Below, piece by piece: positions 24,791-34,213 of a DNA stretch of 48,595 nt. Position 1 is the first letter of the stretch. Every line of letters starts with the position of its first letter. The notes under the pieces were generated by a model. It searched no databases, was not told the DNA's origin, and worked only from the letters and a program-made list of their open reading frames with translations. Made by a program: the position numbers and the translations under genes. The DNA comes from CAYYTU01 sp964474655 (GTDB taxonomy: Bacteria; Chloroflexota; Anaerolineae; B4-G1), in NCBI GenBank assembly GCA_964474655.1, contig CAYYTU010000020.1:1-48595 (forward strand), read 5' to 3'.

Positions 24791-25715
24791 TGTCGAACAG
24801 AATATGCTCTATCTCCTCCAACCGTTGGACGCCTTTGACTTCGTGGGGGAGGAGCGGTATCTTGGTCAAGGCCAGCGCGTCCCTGTACTCCTCGCGCAAC
24901 ATCTCGATGTAAGGTCGCTGCATCTCGCGTCGCTTCCGCAAGAAGTCGCATGTCGCATCCACGATCACGTTGTTGACGATTAGATGGTGGACGTTGAGTC
25001 CGTGCTCGACCAAGTCTTTCATCACCCGCCGACTCTGATAGACCCCCAGGGCCTCTGGGATGGTGACCAGGATGAATTCGACGTTGTGGGGGCTGGTGAA
25101 GAAGTCTGTCACTTCCTGGGCCAGAGCCTTCCAGCTCTCGATGATTTCGATGAACGGCGTTTTGGAGAGGCTGAAGCTGTCTCGCACTTCCATATAGACC
25201 TTCGGGGCGGTGCGCAAATGCTCGATGAAGCGACGGGGCAGCCCAAGTAACCGCAGCGTGTCGCCCGCCGGCGCCGTATCCCAGATAACTATATCGTATT
25301 CGTCTCTCCGCTTCACGCGCTCCAGGATATAGTCGAGCATAAACTCCTCCTGGATGCCCGGCGCCATCGCGGCGTACGAGACGATCTCTTCGTAGGGGAG
25401 ATCGACCAGGGCCGAGGCTGCCTCGTAGACTTGTGGCCCAAACTTCTTCTTCCAGCGTCGCATCACCTCAGCGGGTGAGATTTCCAGCCCGTAAAGACCA
25501 TCGACGTCAGGGATTGGTTTCTCGTTGGGCCCGATCTCCGTCTCGAAGATGTCCGAAAGCGAGGGGGTCAGGTCGGAGGTGATGATCAGGGTGCGCTGCC
25601 CTCTTTTCGCATAGTGAAGGGCGGTCGCTGCCGATGTCGTCGTCTTGCCGACGCCCCCTTTGCCGCCGAACATCAGAACGCGTTTATTGGTCTGCTCCAG
25701 CGATGTGAGTGTCAT
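24783..25715 (-). CDS. ArsA/Get3-family ATPase
   Basis: A 310-residue single-domain P-loop ATPase of the anion-transporting ArsA family. The deviant Walker A GGKGGVGKTTTSAA is near residues 17-30, the switch region IITSDLTPSLSDIF near 45-58, VIWDTAPAGDTLRLLGLP near 140-157 is the switch II and A-loop segment, and IVNNVIVDATCDFLRKRR near 245 is typical of the C-terminal part. Bacterial members without an ArsB pump next door, as here, have uncertain roles and may handle hydrophobic proteins or metals. There is no arsenic gene in the window. It overlaps mobA by eight bases, so the pair is co-expressed. Confidence 0.88.
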   Translation of the reverse strand: MTLTSLEQTNKRVLMFGGKGGVGKTTTSAATALHYAKRGQRTLIITSDLTPSLSDIFETEIGPNEKPIPDVDGLYGLEISPAEVMRRWKKKFGPQVYEAASALVDLPYEEIVSYAAMAPGIQEEFMLDYILERVKRRDEYDIVIWDTAPAGDTLRLLGLPRRFIEHLRTAPKVYMEVRDSFSLSKTPFIEIIESWKALAQEVTDFFTSPHNVEFILVTIPEALGVYQSRRVMKDLVEHGLNVHHLIVNNVIVDATCDFLRKRREMQRPYIEMLREEYRDALALTKIPLLPHEVKGVQRLEEIEHILFDNE

Positions 25716-25769
25716 ACAGTCCTGTACTCCTTGCGGTAGTTACTTCGCCGCGATCTATTTTGACACGAA

Positions 25770-25800
25770 ACGTCCCGGCCTGCAAGAGGGGCCGGGACGT
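25770..25800 (-). terminator. Strong hairpin terminator after the ferritin-like gene
   Basis: 25770-25780 and 25790-25800 form a perfect 11-bp GC-rich stem with a 9-nt loop, 30 nt past the stop of the ferritin-like gene. On the minus strand the stem is followed by TTCGTGT, a weak T-tract. Confidence 0.7.
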
Positions 25801-25830
25801 CGCGCCGCAGAGATGGGCCGATCGTGCTCG

Positions 25831-26325
25831 TTAGCCGCCCCAGGGCATCTGAGCGTAGGTCTCGAACGCTTCGTCATGCATTCGTCTGAAGAACTTTTCA
25901 TGGCCGCGCTCCCAGCGGGCGAGCATCTTGAGTGCTTCTTTCGTTTCCCCTTCGGCCTTTTCTGCGGCAGCTGTGTAGAACTCGACGAAGTCACGTTCGA
26001 TCAGGTAAGCTATCCGGAGCACAGATAGATCTGGCACCATCGACTCGGTCACGGTCTGGTCGAGCATCTCGGAGGCGGCGCGTTCGGAGAAGAATCCCTC
26101 CTCATTCAGCTCGGCGCTCATGGCAACGACATCAGGCTCCTCGTCCTCCTCCAGGCCGTTGATCAAGCTCTGGATGAACTCGATGTGTTTCTGCTCCTCG
26201 TCTGCCAGCCGTTTAAAGGCTCCAGCTGCCCCGGCGTGTTGCAGACGCTCGGCGTTCTGGGCAAAGAATCGCTTGCCTTCATGCTCTCGCTGAAGGGCAT
26301 ACTCGTAGATCTTGCGGATGTCCAT
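25831..26325 (-). CDS. Ferritin-like/rubrerythrin-type diiron protein
   Basis: A 164-residue four-helix-bundle protein. Diiron ligands are visible in two repeats: EHEGKRFF near residue 14 and DEEQKHIEFIQ near 47 in the first half, ERDFVEFYTAAAEKAEG near 113 and RWERGHEKFFRRM near 140 in the second, giving the Glu and ExxH pattern of rubrerythrin-like ferritins. No rubredoxin CxxC domain is present. Such proteins detoxify peroxide or store iron, which suits an anaerobe rich in Fe-S enzymes. ATG 26325 is chosen because AGGAGG is five bases upstream, and the frame extends five codons further without support. Confidence 0.88.
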   Translation of the reverse strand: MDIRKIYEYALQREHEGKRFFAQNAERLQHAGAAGAFKRLADEEQKHIEFIQSLINGLEEDEEPDVVAMSAELNEEGFFSERAASEMLDQTVTESMVPDLSVLRIAYLIERDFVEFYTAAAEKAEGETKEALKMLARWERGHEKFFRRMHDEAFETYAQMPWGG

Positions 26326-26383
26326 ACTTCCTCCTGTCAATTCTTACTCGTGCTTGCTAACCCGGACAAGCCAACACCAAAAA

Positions 26384-26467
26384 GGCTTTTACCGCAGAGA
26401 GCACTGAGAACGCTGAGAAAAACAAACTTAAAAATCTCTGCGCCCTCTGCATGCTCTGTGGTTAAAA
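26384..26467. repeat. Short interspersed palindromic repeat (CGCAGAG-type)
   Basis: The segment begins TTTTACCGCAGAGAGCA and ends TGCTCTGTGGTTAAAA, which is nearly the reverse complement of the start. Variants of CGCAGAG/CTCTGCG recur inside it. It resembles an intergenic repeat seen in many bacterial genomes. No protein is encoded. Confidence 0.5.
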
Positions 26468-26491
26468 TTCTTGCTCGTTGTGCAAGAATTT
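26465..26491. repeat. Perfect 10-bp hairpin
   Basis: AAATTCTTGC (26465-26474) pairs perfectly with GCAAGAATTT (26482-26491) around a 7-nt loop, directly after the palindromic repeat. Its function is unclear. Confidence 0.5.
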
Positions 26492-26556
26492 AGTTGGTAA
26501 GGTGCTCATACTCCCCAAAGATTCTTGGGAGGAGTGGTTGCCGCTGGTTGTTGGTT

Positions 26557-26793
26557 TCACCCGTGTTGTACAGACTTTATGCTCAGCGATCTGATAATGG
26601 GTTCGAGTGCTCCGTTGATGAGGGCGTTGGCCGCGGCCTCGGCGTAGTGGAAAGGGACGAGACCATCCCTCTGTCTAATGCGGGGGCGTGAGGCTGCACG
26701 CGCCGATCGGCACCGGTGAAGGTTATCCCTCTCGGCAAACGAGACTCTGAGCGGTACCCATGTGCCCGGCTCCGTCTCGGTGAGGAAGGTATC
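26557..26793 (-). pseudogene. Decayed second copy of a formate dehydrogenase/NuoG-type molybdopterin oxidoreductase
   Basis: Minus-strand translation gives DTFLTETE then SFAERD, which after a frame change continues ITFTGADRRVQPHAPALD, then back in the first frame DGLVPFHYAEAAANALINGA. These match, in order, the intact fdhA segments DIFLTETG, CSFAEKEGTFTNSERRVQ, and the C-terminal GLVFATFHYPDSAVNFLTNP. About 200 residues that should lie between the second and third segments are missing. It lies just beyond the 3' end of intact fdhA. It is therefore a deleted, frameshifted remnant of a related but not identical gene. The remnant reads PFHYAEAAAN, closer to my memory of other FdhF/NuoG proteins than to its neighbour, so it is probably not a simple tandem duplicate. 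Confidence 0.65.
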
Positions 26794-26806
26794 CGGATAC
26801 CAAACG

Positions 26807-26840
26807 GGCATACCCTCCAGCAATCTCTGGAGGGTATGCC
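26807..26840 (-). terminator. Perfect 14-bp hairpin downstream of the formate dehydrogenase gene
   Basis: 26807-26820 and 26827-26840 are perfect inverted repeats (GGCATACCCTCCAG and its complement) with a 6-nt loop, 34 nt past the fdhA stop. There is no long T-tract, so it may act as an mRNA 3' stabiliser or a weak terminator for the long operon. Confidence 0.65.
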
Positions 26841-26873
26841 TACGATTTGAACGCCCTTTACCTTTAGGTCGTT

Positions 26874-29800
26874 TTACGTTTCCCCTTGACCATTCGCCGC
26901 CTCAACCTTGACAGCGCAGACCTTGTACTCGGGGATCTTGGCTACCGGATCAAGGGCCGGGTTGGTGAGGAAGTTGACGGCCGAATCCGGGTAGTGGAAG
27001 GTGGCGAAGACCAGCCCTGCCGGCACGCGATCGGTCACCTGGGCCTTGGCCACGATCTCCCCGCGACGCGAGGCGACTTTCATCATCTCGCCATTGCCGA
27101 TGCCCCGTTCTTCGGCGTCGGCCGGGTTGATCTGGACCTCGGCTTCGGGGTACATAGCCTTCAGGTTGCGGGCGCGACGGGTCATCTCGCCGCCGTGCCA
27201 GTGGTAAAGCACGCGACCGTTGGTCAGCATCAGCGGATATTCCTCGTCCGGCAACTCGTCCGGGGGAGCATGTTCCACAGCCTCGAAGTGACCCAGGCCG
27301 CGGCTGAACTTGCCAACATGGAGGATCGGCGTACCCGCATGGTCCTCCGTCGGCACCGGCCATTGCAGCTGTTCGCCGGCGTTGAGGCGCTCGTAGGTGA
27401 TGCCACCGTAGATCGGGGTCAGGGCGTTGACCTCGTCCAGCACGTCGGCGGCCGATGCGTACTCCCAGTTGGCCCAGGGGGCGTTTTCTTCGGGCGCCGC
27501 AGCCCCCAGCTCGATTAGCCGTTTCGCCAACTGAGCCACGATCCAGGTATCGTCCCTGGATTCACCGATCGGCTCAATCGCCTTCCGCACACGCTGCACC
27601 CGGCGCTCGGAGTTGGTGAAGGTGCCCTCTTTCTCGGCGAAGCTGCAGGCCGGCAGGATCACGTCGGCCAGCTGTCCCGTCTCGGTCAGAAAGATGTCCT
27701 GTACCACCAAGAACTCCGTCTCCTCAAGGGCGTGACGTACGTGGTTCAGGTCAGGGTCGCTGGTCATCGGATTCTCGCCAATGACGTAGAGGCAGCGCAC
27801 GCTTCCCATCTCTGCTGCATCCAGCATCTCCGTGACGGTCAGGCCCACCTCATCCGAAAGGGAGACGCCCCAGGCCTTTTGGAACTTATCGTTGATCGCA
27901 GCGTCAGTCACGGCCTGATAGCCGGGGTAGACGTTGGGCAGGCTGCCCAGGTCGCATGCGCCCTGTACATTGTTCTGACCGCGCAGCGGGTTGACGCCGC
28001 CGCCGGGCACGCCCATATTGCCTAGCACCATCTGGAGGTTGGCGCAACTCATCACGTTGCCTACCCCGACGGTGTGCTGGGTGATGCCCATAGCGTAGAG
28101 CAGCGCCCCTGGGCGATTCTGGGCCATCATACGGGCTGCCTTCTCGATGTCCTCGGCCGGCACGCCCGTGATCTCACTGGTTCTTTCTGGCGTGTACTCT
28201 TCGACGACCGCCTTGACTTCCTCGAAACCCTCGGTCCGCTCGTTGATGAAGTCCTCGTCGTGCCAGCCTTCACGGATGATGACGTGCATCAATCCGTTGA
28301 GCAGGGCGATGTCGGTGCCCGGCTCCTGCTGGAGGTAGAGATCAGCGTAGTCGGCGATGTCGATGCGTCGGGGATCGGCCACGATCAGCTTGGCGCCGCG
28401 ATGTCGCTTGGCGTGTCGTATCTTGGTGCCGATCACCGGGTGCTGCTCGGTGGTGTTGCTGCCGATGATGAAGATGCAGTTGCTCTCTTCGGTGATGTCC
28501 CGAATGGAGTTCGTCATCGCGCCACTTCCAAAGCTTGTCACCAGACCGGCGACAGTGGCGCTGTGTCAGAGGCGAGCGCAATGGTCGATGGTATTCGTCG
28601 CCAGGATCTGCCGCGTGAACTTGTTGAAGAGATAGTTCTCCTCGTTGGTACACTTGGCAGAGGCCAGCAAGGCGAACGCATCGCCGCCGCTTTCCTCCTT
28701 TACTTGTGCGAACTTATGCGCGACGGTGTTCAACGCCGTCTCCCAATCGGTCTCAATGAAGGTGTCCGGTTTGATTTCAATGGTGGGATTGGCGGCGCCG
28801 TCGGCGTCGTGAACCTGCCACTCGCCGCTCTCAATCTTCTCTTGGACGTCGGAGAGCCAGCGGGCGCGGATCAGCGGGCGCTCCAGGCGATCGGGGTGGT
28901 GGATGAAGTCGTAGCCATAGCGACCCTTCACGCAGAGCGAGAGGCCATTGACCGGTGCGTCCTCGGCGCTGGTCACGCGCACGATCTCGCCGTCGCGGAC
29001 ATTGAAGTCGAAGCTGCATCCCACGCCGCAGTAGACGCAGGTGGTGCGCACTTTCTCCGTCTCGCCAAGCCAGCCCTGATCCACGCTCATCTTGTCGAAC
29101 AGAGCGCCCGTCGGGCAGTAAGCCACACAGTTCCCGCAGCTCTCGCAGTCGGCGTCCAGTATAAACTGGTCAGCGCCGGCCACGATCTTCGTCTCGAAGC
29201 CACGGTTGGCGAAGCTCCACACGTCGCGGTTTTGGACCTCCTCGCAGGCCCGGATGCAGCGCCCGCAGAGGATGCACTTGTTGCGGTCGATGAAGACGAA
29301 GGGGTTCGGGTCGGGATCGATCTCGTAGCGTTGGCACTCGCCATTATCGGAGGTCGGTTCCGGCACGCCGTATTCGGCGGCCAGGTCCTGCAGCTCGCAA
29401 TTGCCATTCACCTGGCAGGCGCAAGCCAGGCAGCGGGCCGCCTCGGCCACGGCTGCCTCTTCGGTGAAGCCGCATTCCACCTGCTCGAAGGTGCAGGTGC
29501 GCTTCGACATCTCGAGCTCGATCTGCTCCTGTCGCTCGGCGTGTTCGACGTCCTCGAAGAAGGCCTCTGGGGCCTCGTCGCCGCGGGTCGAGCTCCAGCG
29601 CTCGGGAATGCCGACGACCTCTTCCCCCTGCAGGTATTGATTGATGCTGGCGGCAGCGCGACGGCCGGCCGCTACGGCCTGGACGGCGATGTCCGCCCCG
29701 GTGACGCTATCGCCGCCGGAGAAGACCCCTGGCACGGAACTCTGGAGCGTCTGCTCGTCGACCTCAATGGTGTTCCAGTCGGTCAGCTCGACGTCCGAAT

Positions 29801-31127
29801 CCTCGATGCATGTGGGGTTGACGACCTGTCCAATGGCCATCACCACCGTGTCGGTTTCGACGGTGAATTGGTCTCCCTCGATCGGGATCGGGCGTCGCCG
29901 ACCGCTTTCATCGGGCGGGCCGAGCTCCATACGCTGGCTGGTCACGGTGACCTGACCGTCGCTCTCCTCGAAGGCCACCGGTGAGGCCAGGAAGTGGAAC
30001 TCGACGCCCTCCTCTGCGGCGGCCTCGACCTCCACGTCCAGCGCGGGCATCTCCTCGCGGGAGCGTCGATAGAGGATGGTGACCTCCTCGGCGCCCAGGC
30101 GCACCGCCGTGCGGGCCACATCGATGGCGGTGTTGCCGCCGCCGACGACCACTACGCGCTCGCCCAGCTCGACCTCCTCGCCGCACGCTATACAATCCAG
30201 CAGCTCCACGCCGCCCCAGACGCGGTCAGAATCCTCGCCGGGGATACCCACCATACGGGATTCTTGAGCCCCGATGGCCAGGAAGATGGCGTCGTGATCC
30301 TCGTTCAGCTCCTCCATCGTGACGTCTTGCCCCAGGGCGGTGTTGCATTGAATCTCGACTCCCAGGTCGGTGATGGTCTTGATCTCGGCGTCCAGATCCT
30401 CGTGGGGGAGGCGATAGGCCGGGATGCCGTAGCGAAGCATACCGCCTGGCTTCTCGTGGGCCTCGTAGATGGTGACGGTGTGGCCCTCCTGGCGTAGGTA
30501 GTAGGCAGCCGAAAGGCCGGCCGGGCCGGCTCCTACAATGGCCACCTTCTGGCCAGTCTCGGGGGCCACTTCTGGCAGGTAGGGCCCGCCGTTCTGCAGG
30601 TCCTGCTCGGCCGCGAAGCGCTTCAGCACGCAGATGGAGGCCGCCTCGTCGAACTCGCCGCGTCGGCACTCGTCCTCGCACGGCGCCGGGCAGACGCATC
30701 CCAGGGCCAGCGGCAGGGGGATGGTCTCCTTGATGATGCGGATCGCTTCCCCGTAGTCCTTGTTGGCGATGCGGTTGATGAAGCCGGGGATGTTGCAGCC
30801 AGCCGGGCAGGTGACCTCACAGGGGCCGAAGCAATCGCCGCAATGCTCGGAGATCAACATCTCCAGCGTGAATTTTCTCGTGGCTCGCACGATGTCGCTA
30901 TCAGTTTCCACCACCATCCCGTCGGAAACGGGCGTGGTGCAGGCCGTCTGTAGGTTATCAGTTCCCTCCACTTCTACCACGCACATCCGGCATGCCCCCA
31001 CGTCTGTCAGGTCTGGATGGTGGCAGAGGGTAGGAATCTCAATGCCAACTGATTCCGCAGCCTCCAGAATAGTGCTATCCTCGGGGGCTGTAACTTGTCT
31101 GTCGTTTATGGTAAGCGTTACACTCAT
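26874..31127 (-). CDS. fdhA: Selenocysteine-containing formate dehydrogenase fused to a GltD/NfnB-like flavoprotein module
   Basis: This is one gene read through an in-frame TGA at 28568-28566, giving 1417 residues. In order: an N-terminal [2Fe-2S] domain (Cys 35, 46, 49, 63); a GltD-type Fe-S segment (HCGDCFGPCEVTCPAGC near 95-111, CVCPAPCEDEC near 144-154); an FAD site (VAIVGAGPAGL, 195-205); an NAD(P) site (VVVVGGGNTAIDVA near 340); ferredoxin clusters (CILCGRCIRAC near 640, CESCGNCVAYCP near 690); the catalytic [4Fe-4S] motif CVYCGVGC near 715; and the Mo-bis-MGD domains. Residue 854 is encoded by TGA within CARL-(TGA)-HSATVAGL, exactly where FdhF enzymes carry catalytic selenocysteine. 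The reaction is formate/CO2 interconversion linked to NAD(P)H or ferredoxin in the cytoplasm. ATG 31127 is used because AGGAG is eight bases before it; a GTG at 31136 touches the AGGAG directly. It is last in the hydrogenase-nuoEF operon. No stop-to-Cys substitution or frameshift is seen. Confidence 0.9.
28519..28568 (-). promoter_or_regulatory. Bacterial SECIS-like hairpin directing UGA to selenocysteine
   Basis: Directly after the UGA (28568-28566), the mRNA folds with an upper stem of six pairs (28553-28548 with 28542-28537, one G-U) closed by the apical loop GGUCU (28547-28543). Below it, GCGCCACU (28561-28554) pairs perfectly with AGUGGCGC (28526-28519), leaving a 10-nt bulge on the 3' side. 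The loop sequence and its distance of 18 nt from the UGA closely resemble the E. coli fdhF element recognised by SelB, as I recall it. Confidence 0.85.
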
Positions 31128-31141
31128 TAATTTCACTCCTG

Positions 31142-33046
<1,905 letters not shown>

Positions 33047-33070
33047 ATATTCTCCTTGTAAACAATCTGG

Positions 33071-33571
33071 CTAGGCTGCGGATTCTTTTTCCGTCGCCGC
33101 CGCCAGATTCTTCTTTACTCTGCGAACCAGTTTATCTGGCTCTGTGCGGCCCATTACCTCTCCGTCCATCACGGCCACGGGGGCCAAAGCGCAGGAACCG
33201 ACGCAGTAGACGAGTTCCAGCGTCAGTTCGCCGTCCTCGGTCGTTTCGCCTGGGCCAATGCTAAATTCGTCACGGACAGCTTTGACCGAGCGAGGCGTGC
33301 CCTTGACGTGACAGGCCGTGCCGTCGCAGAGTTGTAGTTCGTGCTTGCCTCTCTCTTCTAGATAGAATTGGGAATAGAACGTGGCTACGCCATAGACTTT
33401 GCTCAACGCTGTCCCCAATCGATCGGCGATTAGGTGCAGCGCTTCGTCGGGCAACCAGCCATAAGTAGCCTGGGTCTTCTGCAGGATGGGGATCAGTTTG
33501 CCCGGCTGCTCGCGATACTGCTCGAAGATGGGTTCCATCAGAGAGAGATCGATGTTGCCGTTCTTTGTCAT
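33071..33571 (-). CDS. nuoE: NuoE/HydC-like [2Fe-2S] subunit
   Basis: A 166-residue thioredoxin-fold protein that carries a [2Fe-2S] cluster and pairs with NuoF-like subunits. The ligands are in LCDGTACHVKG (Cys spaced CxxxxC) near residues 90-96 and VYCVGSCALAP (CxxxC) near 132-136, the hallmark of the family. An N-terminal helical region (LIPILQKTQATYGWLPDEAL) is also conserved. The length is normal. An AGGAG lies nine bases before the ATG. In bifurcating complexes this subunit, with the FMN subunit, forms the NAD-reactive branch. Here it is placed between the hydrogenase maturation protease and the NuoF-like gene. Confidence 0.95.
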   Translation of the reverse strand: MTKNGNIDLSLMEPIFEQYREQPGKLIPILQKTQATYGWLPDEALHLIADRLGTALSKVYGVATFYSQFYLEERGKHELQLCDGTACHVKGTPRSVKAVRDEFSIGPGETTEDGELTLELVYCVGSCALAPVAVMDGEVMGRTEPDKLVRRVKKNLAAATEKESAA

Positions 33572-33626
33572 ATATCGGGTTCTCCTTGTATATGTTCGAT
33601 CGCTAGCACTTCAGATGGGGCGGATG

Positions 33627-34193
33627 CTAGCGATTACGAGTGGCTTCTTTGTGTAGCGCATCGACCAAAACAGGAAGCCCGGCCTCGACAGCCGGGCTAA
33701 GTCCCTTGCCCCAGCCGATGTCCTGAGGTTGTACGCCGAAGATCACGATGGGGGGCAGCGGCTGATCCAGAGCCCGGGCCAGGGCCAATACCTCGGCCAG
33801 CCCCGCGTGGTGAAAGGAGAAGCGGTCTTCTCGTGCGATCAGATCGACCTGATCGGCGGTGAAGCGGACGAACTGACCTGGGGCGATTGCTTCGCCTTCG
33901 GGAGGCCCTGGCCTCTTGTCGATGTCGGCTGCGTCCACGATCACCACGCGATCCCAGATCCTGGCTAACTTGCCGCGCACTCTTTGGCCCTCCAGCATCC
34001 CGATCAGATCCAGCCCGCCTGTGCCCCCGTCTTGAGCTATGACGTCCTTTGGCAGTCCTCGGCTTTTGAGCTGCTCAATGGCTCGTGGGCCGACGCCGTC
34101 GTCTCGGCGCAATGGGTTGCCCAGGCCCAGGACGAGAGTGGTGGGAGGTGAGGTCTGCGCCTTACCTCTTTCCTCTTCTCGTGGGTTGCTCAT
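33627..34193 (-). CDS. [NiFe] hydrogenase maturation protease
   Basis: A 188-residue HybD/HycI-family endopeptidase that clips the C-terminal tail of the hydrogenase large subunit after nickel insertion. Motifs are LVLGLGNPLRRDDGVGPRA with the first nickel-contacting acidic residue near residue 32, VVIVDAADI near 85, and FSFHHAGLAEVLALA with the conserved His near 127. FGVQPQDIGWGKGLSPAV near 153 ends the domain. About 18 residues precede the usual start and are probably disordered. The gene follows the large subunit, its likely substrate, whose predicted tail is seven residues (FLTVNFV). A 14-nt tandem duplication at the junction has created an extra, nonproductive ATG overlapping the large-subunit stop. 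Confidence 0.93.
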   Translation of the reverse strand: MSNPREEERGKAQTSPPTTLVLGLGNPLRRDDGVGPRAIEQLKSRGLPKDVIAQDGGTGGLDLIGMLEGQRVRGKLARIWDRVVIVDAADIDKRPGPPEGEAIAPGQFVRFTADQVDLIAREDRFSFHHAGLAEVLALARALDQPLPPIVIFGVQPQDIGWGKGLSPAVEAGLPVLVDALHKEATRNR

Positions 34194-34213
34194 ACGAATT
34201 TGCTCATACGAAA
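34186..34213 (-). repeat. 14-bp tandem duplication at the large subunit/protease junction
   Basis: 34186-34199 and 34200-34213 are two adjacent copies of TTGCTCATACGAAW (13 of 14 identical). On the coding strand each carries GTATGAGCAA. The upstream copy holds the hydA stop overlapped by an ATG that reads only five codons before TGA, and the other holds the real protease start. Confidence 0.85.

Noticed and set aside
26557..26823. An intact 88-residue minus-strand protein
   Set aside because: Its start lies in a hairpin and its parts match disjoint pieces of a much larger oxidoreductase, with a frame change in between; it is a relic.
26874..28541. A separate formate dehydrogenase gene starting at the GTG at 28541, as an independent ORF
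   Set aside because: It is in the same frame as the upstream ORF, divided only by TGA at the Sec position; no ribosome-binding site precedes the GTG, and the N-terminal cluster and half the Mo domain would be missing.
28074..29984. Long plus-strand ORF of 636 codons opposite the formate dehydrogenase
   Set aside because: It is a codon-bias shadow of the GC-rich minus-strand gene, with no recognisable domains and no ribosome-binding site.
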